From Hawksworthiomyces lignivorus (lineage: Eukaryota > Ascomycota > Sordariomycetes > Ophiostomatales > Ophiostomataceae), in NCBI GenBank assembly GCA_002917075.1, contig NTMA01000006.1, positions 248,001-312,000 of the forward strand: a stretch of 64,000 bases of DNA. The letters run 5' to 3'. This document shows positions 1 to 9,842 of the stretch, one piece after another (position 1 is the stretch's first letter; the number at the start of each line of letters is the position of its first letter). Below the pieces are notes generated by a model, which searched no databases, was not told the DNA's origin, and was given only the letters and a program-made list of their open reading frames with translations. The position numbers and the translations under genes were made by a program.

Positions 1-517
1 TGGCATTCGCGATCCCCCACTAAAACAAAAGTCTGGTTTCTCCGCAAAAATAGTCATTCCGCTAGCGCTATCCTTACATGTACATATACTAATTAGATCG
101 TTTCTAACCCGCTTTTTCGATGCACCATTGATTTCATATCTTACAGTTCGGGATTCAGTTCCTACTAACACAATTTGTTTGCTTTATGTGTAGATTTCCT
201 CATTGGGATATTCCCTTGCTCTGTCTCTCGTGCCCTGTCATTGGTACCTCCAGCTCCGCCTTTCAGATCCTTCAAATCCATGCCTATATAAGACCAATGC
301 GCCGCACTTTATCTTAAACAAAACACCAGGGTTGACTAATGAAAGTTGACCGCTCCCTCACTGAATATAAAAAGGTATGGCATTCAACTTTCTTGCCTCG
401 GATTGCAAAAGCAGCCTTGTTCGCTCAACACTTCCACAGTGAACCAGGCAAATCTCGCCCATGTGTCTTGGCGAATAGAAGAAAATGCGAATTTAACATT
501 ACATCTGTCACCATTCA
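1..517. other. Intergenic, 3' flank of the Herp-like gene
   Basis: I see no gene here. Two short overlapping ATG frames (339-545 and 346-531) run toward the 3' end of the minus-strand Herp-like gene and have no recognisable composition. This stretch probably holds the 3' UTR and terminator of that gene. Confidence 0.5.
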
Positions 518-2823
518 TCAAAATACTATAAGAGGCTCTTCCTGAGGCTGCAACGCTGGCTCCATGGCTTGTTGTTGATCAGGATGTTGATCCTCCTCCG
601 TCGTCGGTACTTCGGTTGAATTGCTGCTGGCATCCTCTCCATTTTCTTGTCCTCTGACTATCTCCGCCGCCGCCGCTTCTGCTGCCGCCGCCGCCGCCGC
701 AGCAGCAGCTTCTTCAGCTTCCTGTAGTCGCCGTCTCTCGGCTCGCTGTTCTTCTTCTACGAGAGCAACATGCCTCTCTGCGATACCTGGTGCAAGACTG
801 GCTAAGAACATTATACCTACCCGCTCAAGACGCCGCACTAGATTTAAGAGTCGATCTCCATTGGCATCTCTACGGCGTTCTACCAAACGTGCTGCCGTCT
901 CCGCTGGATCAGGTTCTGGCCCACCAGCTCGTCCAATAGGTACGGCAGCAACAGGTTCGGCATTGCCCGCCCAAACATCATCGTTATTATCCTGAGGTGC
1001 TAGCTCTGCAGCATTTGGAGCGTTTGGCGGATTTAGCCCATGCTGCGCTCGGATTCCATTTGCATTGGCTACTGGGAGCAGTCCATCGAGATGACGACGG
1101 ATAGGTGCCCAAACTTGATTTGCGATACCATCAAGCACCCCAGTGTTGCCAATGAATACAGCCGTAGCCAGGAGAATCACCATCGTCCAACGTGACCAAC
1201 TCGCAGAAGGTGCCGTAAACCACCACACAAATAAAATCAAGCGTGCAATAAGCCAAATGTGCGGCCACATAGCAGCTAAAAAACCTGCACCAGGATTATT
1301 TGGTTGTAGGCGCGGCTGACGGTTAGCGTGAGCATTTGGTATCTGCGGTTGCTGCTCTGCAGGGATTTGCTGATTCATGGATCCTACAGGAGCAGCTCGT
1401 CCTTGTTGTCCATCGAATTGTGGATACATATCCTGAGCTGGTTGGCGATGCTGCCGGAGCTGGGAATGTTGCTGCAAGTGCCGCTGTTGCAGTTGCTGAA
1501 GCATTTGCACATGCTGCATATGCTGCCTAATGAGATTGTGCTGCTGTTGCTGCTGCACGCGATCGTTATGCTGTTGAATCATATCCATGTGCCATTGATT
1601 ATTGACAACGACAGGGTTCGACATCGTAGTATATGTGGTCCGTCTAACTTGGGCTCCAGACGGCGGGGTATAGTAAGCCTCGGTGCTGCCATTGATCAGA
1701 AGCGCACGTGGACCCGTTGGCGAGGCAAGAATGTACACGTCAGACTCTTGGTTAGGGCGGCTCCATGAAGCGCCTGTTGCTGCACCCGTACCGCTGCGCT
1801 GCAGAAGTGGACTTTCTTGTCTTGCTTCTAGGCTCTGCTCGGTAGCTAACGACCGCAAGTGCGGAGCCGAGTGGCCGTGTTGGATAGGATTGGCCTCCGC
1901 TGCTAGAAGTATCCTTTCTATATCTGCTGCAGACAATTCTCGGGGCTGTTGTCCGTGGCCGATGTGGTGACTTAGACTAGATCTCGTCGGTATTGTCGGT
2001 TCCACCTGCGGCGTTGCGTTCTGGGGAGCGTTTGTGTGTGGGACGGTAATTTGGTTGCTGTTAATGAGGTTGGTAGGCTGCAGCAACTGTGCAAGGGCCG
2101 GATTCTGTTGCCGTGCAATCTCAAGAGCGACTCTGGCGTGCGCATCCAAGTGCTGTGTAAATACATTGTTAGAAGGAAGACCAGGAGCTGTTGGCATCAT
2201 AAAGGACTGTTGTGGAAGCTGCTGGTGAAAGTGAAACGTCTGAACTTGTGGGCTCCTGGCATTTCCCATCCGTGTCGGGGCTGACGCCGGGGGTTGATTT
2301 GTCGTTCCCAGCGGTGTACTGCCTGGCGTCGCAGGAGAGGAGTGGAGTGGTTGGTTGAATTGAAACGGTTGGTTGGTGCTTTGAGCAACATTGCCGTTGC
2401 CACTGCTGCTCTCTCTAATTACGAGATGCAAGATCTGAACATGCGCCTCTTGGATCTGTAGTAAAAAAAAAGCGCGTCGGTCAGCTCTGCCTCATAACAA
2501 TGTGCACATCCAAAGAGTAGAGGAATTCCCCCACATACCGACGCAGCACCAAACACATCTTCAAGAGTCTTAGTATCTATATCTAACACTCGGCCCCGGT
2601 AGATCAAGCGCATGCCCACCGTCGAACGTCGACGAGCAACTAGCTCATTCTCGACCCGTGTCTTGACCTGGCCGACTGTAGTCGATGCAGGCAGATCCGC
2701 GAAGACCGGGAAATTGGATAAATCTCGTGACGGAGAAATCAGGCGGAGAGTTACTTTTAGCTCAGATTGTGGCTTGTCGGAAACATTTTCGGCAGGCGGC
2801 GCCGCGGCAGCTGGCTCAGCCAT
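518..2823 (-). CDS. Herp-like ER protein with N-terminal ubiquitin-like domain
   Basis: Two exons, 2823-2539 and 2455-518, joined by an 83-nt intron (GTATGT donor, TACAG acceptor, phase 0), encode about 740 residues. The start is the ATG at 2823; the frame extends upstream to a GTG near 2850 but no ATG is there. Residues about 22-95 form a ubiquitin-like fold candidate (LKVTLRLISPSRDLSNFPVF, then LIYRGRVLD). A long Gln/Pro/Asn-rich linker follows, then a hydrophobic hairpin (GFLAAMWPHIWLIARLILFV and WTMVILLATAVFIG) suited to a membrane, and an Ala/Glu-rich tail (EEAAAAAAAAAAEAAAAE). This order, UBL, linker and paired membrane segments, is that of HERPUD/Herp-type proteins, which in animals assist ER-associated degradation; fungal homologues are usually annotated only as ubiquitin-family proteins. 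The role is inferred. It is divergent from the PSD gene. Confidence 0.8.
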
Positions 2824-3725
2824 GATAGAATCGTGGACAGAAGGCTTCACAACCTCTGTCGAGAGCCGATGAAGCTCATCGGCTAGACGGACAGCTTGGA
2901 TTTGTCAGATCAGACAAGACGCATTCAGATCAAGATAGGAGAGGATTTTTTGATTGTTGGGCAAATAAAATCTGTTTGTAAATCCAGAGAAAATTTCATA
3001 AGTAAACAAAAGAAGAATGTGAGAAGTATGCTACATTGTGGAAATAAGTTGATTAGAAGAGGAAGGAACCAAGGACGTTATTTGACGACGCTGAGGATGC
3101 CAATCGAAGATTCCACGCTGTCTTTGGGAAATGGCGTTAGGTACGCCAGGTACAAGATATGTCGCCAAATATTGCACGAAACTAAAAGTACTGGTACTCC
3201 GTCTACGGGATACAGGCAATTTGGCTCTTTCGAATAATAAATAGAGTACATACGCTTTACTGCGCACATAGCGCAGTATTACATAATGCTCCCCAACTCT
3301 TCATATTCTCAAACTGCTTTTTTTAGCGGTGTCAGCCGTTGAGCCACTAAAATTTCCTGCTTCCTTAGCTCTGTAACCAGGGGGGAAATGGCTCGTATAG
3401 GTATAGAGAGTCCGTGTCGCTCTCACATGATAGCCAGTTTAGTTATCGTCATCTCAACAGAAAACAGGTCGATTTTTATGCTGTAACTGTAGCCGAAATT
3501 GACATCGAAGCGGCCCCCCTGCTCGATTTCCTTCTCCCTCTTTCTCCCTCCCTCTGCTGGAGAATAAACCCCTTTGCCCAGTCGACTGCATGGCGACTTG
3601 GTTTTTTAACGGTTCGCATGCCTAACTGACAGAAAGAAGAACCAATGTTTTTCCTATTTTTGCTCGTTTTTCTGTCTTTCCTTTTACTGATTGTCTTTTT
3701 TCTTGCTCCACCTCCAGCCGTCAGA
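2824..3725. promoter_or_regulatory. Shared upstream region of Herp-like gene (-) and PSD (+)
   Basis: About 900 bp separate the two divergent start codons. Positions 3636-3722 are strongly pyrimidine-rich on the plus strand and end in ctccag just before the PSD ATG. That may be the 3' end of a 5'-UTR intron or a pyrimidine-rich leader. A one-mismatch copy of the TACTCCGTA element lies at 3195-3203. No clear TATA box was identified. Confidence 0.4.
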
Positions 3726-5500
3726 ATGGCTTCTACGCCGTCTCGGCTTGGCCTGTCTAGAGGCAGCTTTTCAAAAGGCATTACCACCGGTCGCTTCTCC
3801 GTTTCCCTCTCCGAGCGCCAAATCCTCCTCAACCCTCCAAGGCGGCGTCTTAACTCATCCCCTGTCCGACACTATTCCCAGCAATCGACTCGACGACCAC
3901 GGTTCTCAACTCGTCTTCGGCATGCCTTGAAGAACTCCAAGATCCAGTGGTACCGTATCCCCGTTGGACTAGGCATTGGCTTCTTGGGCTTTGTCCAATT
4001 CTACAAGGTTAGCAGACGTGATACAGCGCAGCAAGCCTCTGAGAATGAAAGCAACGGAGGAACGGCCACGCCCAAGAAGCGCCCGCGTGTCCGACCAGAC
4101 GGCCCTTGGTAAGAAAGAGAGCATCCCAACGGGGGCACGTGAGCACATACCGGCATTGGCAACATCACTAACAATGCATTTAGGCAGGTTCAAGTTATGT
4201 CCACCCTTCCTTTAAAAGCGCTTTCGCGATTATGGGGCCGCTTCAACGAACTTACTTTGCCGTACTACTTCCGTGTACCGGGATTTAAGCTGTACAGCTA
4301 TGTATTCGGCGTGAAGTGAGTTGTATACTTCGATCTGCCGAACACTAGTTCCGCGACTAATATCTTGCCCAACCTTACAGCCTGGATGAGATCGAAGAGT
4401 CTGATCTTCACAATTTTCCCAATCTCGCTGCCTTTTTTTACCGGACCCTGAAACCGGGAGCTCGACCGCTAGATCCCAACCACAGTGCTCTCTTGTCGCC
4501 GTCAGACGGACGCATCCTCCAGTTCGGCAAAATTGAAGGTGATGAGATAGAACAGGTCAAAGGTATGACCTATAGCTTGGATGCTCTTCTCGGGAAGAGC
4601 ACTCCTGCTCCAAGTATTTCGAGCAAAACAGATTCCTCCTCATCCTTAGCATCATCCCACATCCGGCAGCCGTCGACAAGTGGTAATCTCACTGGAGACG
4701 AGGAGCTTGTACACCCTGACGAGGAGTTTGCACGGGTGAATGGGATTTCTTACAGTCTGCCAGATTTACTGTCTGGCTCAGCGAAACCTACGCCTAAACG
4801 GCCAGAGGCAGAACTTGAGGATCAATCGGTCCAGCCGTCTCCCAAGTCAGTATCTGAGGTGCAGGCCGATCTAGATATTCCTTGGTACACACAGCTGCTA
4901 TCCCAAGACAAGAAATCGGCCTTGTACTATGCGGTGATCTACCTCGCGCCTGGTGACTACCATCGGTTCCACTCACCGACCAATTGGGTCGTTGAGCGGC
5001 GCCGCCATTTTGCGGGTGAGCTTTACAGCGTCTCTCCCTATCTACAGCGGACACTACCAGGCCTCTTCACGCTAAATGAGCGCGTGGTCTTGTTGGGCCG
5101 ATGGCGCTGGGGCTTCTTCAGCTATATCCCAGTGGGCGCGACCAACGTAGGGTCTATCAAAGTCAACTTTGACCGAGAACTACGGACCAACAGCCTGATA
5201 ACGGATACAGCAGCCGACCGAGCGGCTGAGGAGGCGGCCCAGCGGGGTGAAGTCTACCATGGATTTGCTGAAGCCACATATGCGTCCGCAAGTCCCGTTT
5301 TGCATGGGTACGCGTTACGGCGGGGTGAAGAGATGGGTGGATTTCAGCTAGGCAGTACGGTTGTGCTCGTGTTTGAAGCTCCAGCTCCGGACTCATCTAT
5401 GACAGCAGGTGACGACAAGAACGTGAGCGGTTGGCACTGGTCCGTGGAAAAGGGCCAGAGAGTCAAGATGGGCGAGGCTCTTGGATACATAACTGAGTAG
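3726..5500 (+). CDS. PSD1: Phosphatidylserine decarboxylase proenzyme, mitochondrial type
   Basis: Three exons, 3726-4108, 4184-4315 and 4381-5500, with GTAAG and GTGAG donors and TTTAG and TACAG acceptors, give 544 residues in frame. The enzyme decarboxylates phosphatidylserine to phosphatidylethanolamine at the mitochondrial inner membrane. The N-terminus is Arg/Ser-rich with almost no acids (presequence-like), followed by a membrane segment at about 77-93 ([16 protein letters not shown]). The conserved decarboxylase core includes GDYHRFHSP and the LGST autocleavage motif at about 495-498; by family knowledge, Ser497 becomes the pyruvoyl group and separates beta from alpha chains. The catalytic motif and frame are intact. 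ATG 3726 has A at -3 and G at +4. An in-frame upstream ATG at 3645 would add a hydrophobic leader (see findings). It is convergent with the nitroreductase gene. Confidence 0.93.
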
Positions 5501-6309
5501 TCCGCCATCATCATTGCATTTGGTTTCGAAATGAGAGCAGCATATATGAGCAGAGGGAAGAAAGCAAGTTTCAACACAGGGAAAAAGCTCAGCGCGAACA
5601 GGGCATCTATGAGCAGCATGCGCTTTAATGTAATGAATTACTGTATATTTGCATCTTGAAATTTTTAAATTCAGTACATACCGCAAAACGCATCTGACAG
5701 CCCCTTAGTAGAAGTGCGCACGAAGCTAGCGCTGACACAGTTTCAAATTGAGGTTGGCCCGAATTGTGCAAGTAGAGCAAATGAAGTCAGCACGATGCCA
5801 CGCTGATGGTCTTCCCCCCTTTCATTGGCACAGGTGCCGGACCACGCGCCTGGAAACAGGACCCCCACGACATTCGCCAATTTTCTAGAACATTGTTGTT
5901 GCGAGGCTCTTCTAATCGCACATGGAGTTCCGAGAATCATTTGAATGCAGCGGCCCGTGACGTCTTACACGACAAGGCTGAGAGAAAGACAGGCAGCATC
6001 CTTCTGTCAAACTGTCAAAATCTTTAATTTACTACAATAACAATAACAAATAAACAAAACTCTAAAGAAAATCTTAAGCATAATATTATTCGATTGCCCT
6101 ATTAAATGCAAATGCATGAAAATAGCAGCAGCATTGCTCTAGCTCTGTAACGGAAACCCCGGCGCAAACCGACCTTGGTCATGATCATGAAAATAAACAG
6201 GAAAAATGAAATATTATTTTCTCTAAGCCCAGCGACCTTTGACGAAATTCTATGCGCCTTTCTAATATCTCGGTCTGACTTCCTCAAGCTCCCATGCCTT
6301 TCTCAGCAT
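5501..6309. other. Convergent intergenic region
   Basis: This lies between the 3' ends of PSD (+) and the nitroreductase gene (-). It contains AT-rich 3'-UTR-like sequence around 5620-5690 and 6020-6110, and no supported gene. Confidence 0.5.
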
Positions 6310-7131
6310 CTATGCACCATACACTTTGTAGAGCTCCTCCAGCGGCTTGAATTCTTTGGGCTGGGCGTCACCTGCGCGACCGCCAAAGACCAGCTGGGCG
6401 TTGAGCTTCCAGGTGCTGGGGACCTTCCAGGTCTCGGCCACCTTCTCGTCGACGATAGGGTTGTAGTGCTGCAGGTTGGCACCCAGGCCCTCAGTCTCGA
6501 GAGCTGTCCACAGGGCAAACTGCAGCATGGCGGTAGACTGGTCGGCCCAGATGGGGAATTTATCGGCGTACAAGGCGAACTTGGCCTGCATGCCCTCGAC
6601 GACAGTGCTGTCCTCGAAGAAGAGGATAGTGCCCGCACCGGCCTTGAACAAGTTCATGCGCGAGCCGGTGGCCTCCCAGTTCTCAGCCGGGACAATGCCG
6701 CGGAGAGTCTCAGTGACCAGGTCCCAGAACTTGTCGTGCTCAGCACCGAACAGGACCACGACACGGTTAGACTGCGAGTTGAAGCTGCTGGGGATCTGGT
6801 GCAGGGACTCCTTGACGATATCCTGAACGCGGTCCTTGGAGATTGTAAGGTCCTTGGTCAGTGCATAGTAGCTGCGACGGGCCTTGAAGGCCTCGAGCAG
6901 AACGTCGGCAGTCGGCTTGGTAGAAGTTGCCATTGTGCGCAAAGATGTAGGGGTAGGAAAGGTTGAAGATAATGTGTTTGTGAAAGTAGTTGTCTTGGCA
7001 GCAGGTCTAAAAGCCTTGAGACTAGAGTTGGAAGCAGTAGTAGAGAAATAAGCAGGAGATTTAGGAAGAAGATGCTTGAGGTTGGAGGCTCTCACAGAGG
7101 AGGAGAGGGATCTAAGAACGTTCGAACTCAT
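6310..7131 (-). CDS. Nitroreductase-family oxidoreductase (HBN1/FRM2-like)
   Basis: A single uninterrupted exon encodes 273 residues. The family uses FMN and NAD(P)H to reduce nitro compounds or quinones; yeast Hbn1 and Frm2 are linked to oxidative and lipid stress. The core starts near residue 67 with MATSTKPTAD, then FKARRSYYAL (family R-R-S motif contacting FMN), NSQSNRVVVLFGAEHDKFWD, and a C-terminal VFGGRAGDAQPKEFKPLEEL. Starting at the internal Met (6933) would give 207 residues, close to the cytosolic family length. The extra N-terminus is Ser/Thr/Arg-rich without acids and resembles a mitochondrial presequence. A TATATATA lies only 4-11 bp upstream of the first ATG, making the start ambiguous. 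The 263-residue frame opposite it on the plus strand looks like a codon-bias shadow. Confidence 0.85.
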   Translation of the reverse strand: MSSNVLRSLSSSVRASNLKHLLPKSPAYFSTTASNSSLKAFRPAAKTTTFTNTLSSTFPTPTSLRTMATSTKPTADVLLEAFKARRSYYALTKDLTISKDRVQDIVKESLHQIPSSFNSQSNRVVVLFGAEHDKFWDLVTETLRGIVPAENWEATGSRMNLFKAGAGTILFFEDSTVVEGMQAKFALYADKFPIWADQSTAMLQFALWTALETEGLGANLQHYNPIVDEKVAETWKVPSTWKLNAQLVFGGRAGDAQPKEFKPLEELYKVYGA

Positions 7132-7134
7132 TCT

Positions 7135-7142
7135 TATATATA
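7135..7142 (-). promoter_or_regulatory. TATA-like element next to the nitroreductase start
   Basis: On the minus strand this reads CTATATATAAGA immediately before the first ATG (7131). If it works as a TATA box, transcription would begin inside the annotated N-terminus and the internal ATG at 6933 would be used. It may instead be only AT-rich leader. Confidence 0.35.
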
Positions 7143-9842
7143 GCTTCCGTCTCTGTTACTAGACGGAGGGGGAGGGGAAGGTAGAGGGGGGCAGCAAGCA
7201 CTAATAGAACGACAGCAAGCGTATAGCAGTGGGAAAAACAACCAGAACGGTAAAGAAAGAGGATACAGAGGGTAGTAACTAGACAGGTGGCGCGTCCCGG
7301 AGGCCGAGCGGAATCACATCAGGCGAGAGCGATTTGCTATATACTCGTATAAACTGCAGCAGACCAGCAATAACGCTCGCAATGACTGAGCATCCGGATG
7401 TACGACGGAAAAAGAGGAGCACAATCTTCTACGGCAATGGTGGAATGGAGAGGGCAATATCACCAGGGTCTTTATTGAGAGCAATGAGCTAGCCTTCTCC
7501 ACACACTTCACAGGAAAGAAGAAATAAATAATTTAGAATAAAGAAAAGGAATGTGCCTTGCACTATTACACAATTCTTCATAATGTGCTATGGAACAGGA
7601 GCCTTTGAGAAGTATTGGTACACGCCATGGTAGAGACTTTTAGTAAGGAGAGCAGCGGCTTGGAAGGCTATTAGTTGGAGTCTGTGAAACTGGCAGTTAT
7701 GTACGGAATGCTTACGTACACACATACAAGCTCGTGAGCGTGACACGGAGGCCGACGGACGAAACTGGTTGCGGGAGGGACATGACAAATTCTACAGCCT
7801 AAATTTTGTACGTCACGGTCGCAGCTTTGCGCATGTTAGCAGGGTGGAGAGGGGATAATGAGAAAAGCACGTCAACCAAGAGAAACATCGAGAATTTTCT
7901 AACCTAAGCCTACATAATTACTCTTGCCGGCTGTATTCCTGCGCGAGCTGCGCTCAGCTCAGAACAAGAGGGAAACGTTCGCCGAGGGTTGCACTTTAAA
8001 AAATAGATGCTGTTAGGATAGGCTTTCTTTAGTTTGTCATGTAACATGACATGGCACACATGATTGACCATGAGCAACTTCGGAGACTGCCGGGATATGT
8101 CCAGCCATCCGAGCAATACCAACAATACCAACAGTTGCACTCGCACACCGTGACCAGAGAAGGGGAAAGTGATAAGAGGTATGGTCCCAGTCGAGTGCCT
8201 CTACCCTTCGACGTGGTTCTTCAGCAAGCTTCAGTGTCTCCACCGACTTGTATTGAATTGCTGAATAAACTGTAGTTGTGCTTACTCTGTGCACTATAAC
8301 GTCTATCATGGGCTTCGACTCTAAGCCGACGAGTCCTGGCTCGGAGTTGGACAAAACTTTCACTCACATACGGAGTAATCCGTAAGACCCGCTTATTTCT
8401 AGAAGCCTTGTTTTATGTCCGTGGAGTTCCCTTTATTCCGTATATCCAGCATACTTTTGCCTCTCCTGTCTACTATTTCCACATCAATTGGCCTAGCAAG
8501 GCAGAGAGCTTCAAGTCCACTTCAGGGCGGCATAAGCGTATGCGATATGCTCTGCTTCATGAAATGGCATGTCGTTTTGTTGGCAAGGAATGCAATCGAT
8601 TAAGTAGTTGAAAGCGAATGGATTCTTCATCCCCCACTATCACCCCCCAGTCAACTTCTGATAATGTGGGTCTTATGGGGTTCTTCTTACTGATACTTCT
8701 TCAATGTATAGACAACCAGCGTAGAAGTAGCTTCACCAAAAGAGAGAGCAAAAGCTAATCAGACGCAACCATCCATTTGACCTTATCTAGGCTGTTCGAA
8801 ATGTCCTGGCAGCACATACATCCCTCCACAGCGGACGGTGTCACGACATGCAATTGTTGATTGCGTGCTCCATTTGTGCGCGGAGCTGGGTAGACTACCC
8901 TTTCGGCGACGGTCACTCTATCCCGCAATGCCTTTTGGGGACCCATAGCTATGAGCTTTAGAGCAAGGCCAGACGTTTTCGTTTATACCAGAACGCTATG
9001 TATGTGGCAGTCACTACGAATACAAAAAAATTGGCATACCGGGCCGTTTCAGGTCAGGAATGATGCTATGAATAGGTATTTTGAGTCCGATTCAGTGTCA
9101 ACCATCAGAGAAATGACCTGTTGAAATATTGCGAGAACGATGAAGAATCAGTTGATTTTTGATATTGTCGCTGTGCTCAATATATAAACGTGAGATCAGA
9201 TGTTGGACAGTGTACGGCTAAGAAATTATGTCTCTGCAAAGCAATTTCTCTAGAGCCCTCTATCGAAGCGTATGAGGCAAATACCAGCGAAAATTGATGA
9301 GACAGGCCGCTAAGAATATACTGATATGAGAAAGAAGTCAAAAGTGGAAGTCGTAGACAAACCATGTGCACATGAAGCATAACATATAAAATTCATGAAT
9401 TGTAAATCTCCAAAACGCCTATTGAATTGCCCAAGACTTTTGTTTGTTGTCGTCAGTTATCTGCGAGCCAAGTCTAGATGAGAAATAATAAGTAAAAAAG
9501 TATCATCACGCAACAATCAAAAAAGGTCCAATATCCTCTCTAAAATCCCCAAATGAATATGCCATATTGTTTTCTTTTCTGCTTCCAGCAGATCGCCATT
9601 TCATGCAAGAGTAATAACAAAAATATATACGCAATATAAAGGAAAGCACCAAAGTATGTCCCGGATGACATCCAATCGTTGGTCGCAAGCTGGACAGTTG
9701 GCGATAAGTCCAGTGCAGAGAACAAAACGGGCATCAGGGGGGAATAAAAGAATCCGTAAAGAAAAAAGGAAAAAAAGGCTCCATGAAAATACATGGAAGG
9801 AACAGACAGCCCGAACAAGTAATAGAGCTAGAATAGGCACCA
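7143..9842. other. 2.7 kb region without a convincing gene
   Basis: Only short ATG frames under 110 codons on both strands, without recognisable domains. The first part (7143-7300) is likely promoter of the nitroreductase gene and 9500-9842 the 3' flank of the FAD/NADPH reductase gene. An exact TACGGAGTA element is at 8369-8377. Confidence 0.45.

Noticed and set aside
6175..6966. 263-codon plus-strand frame
   Set aside because: Lies opposite the nitroreductase coding strand and has no domain; explained by that gene's GC-rich third positions.
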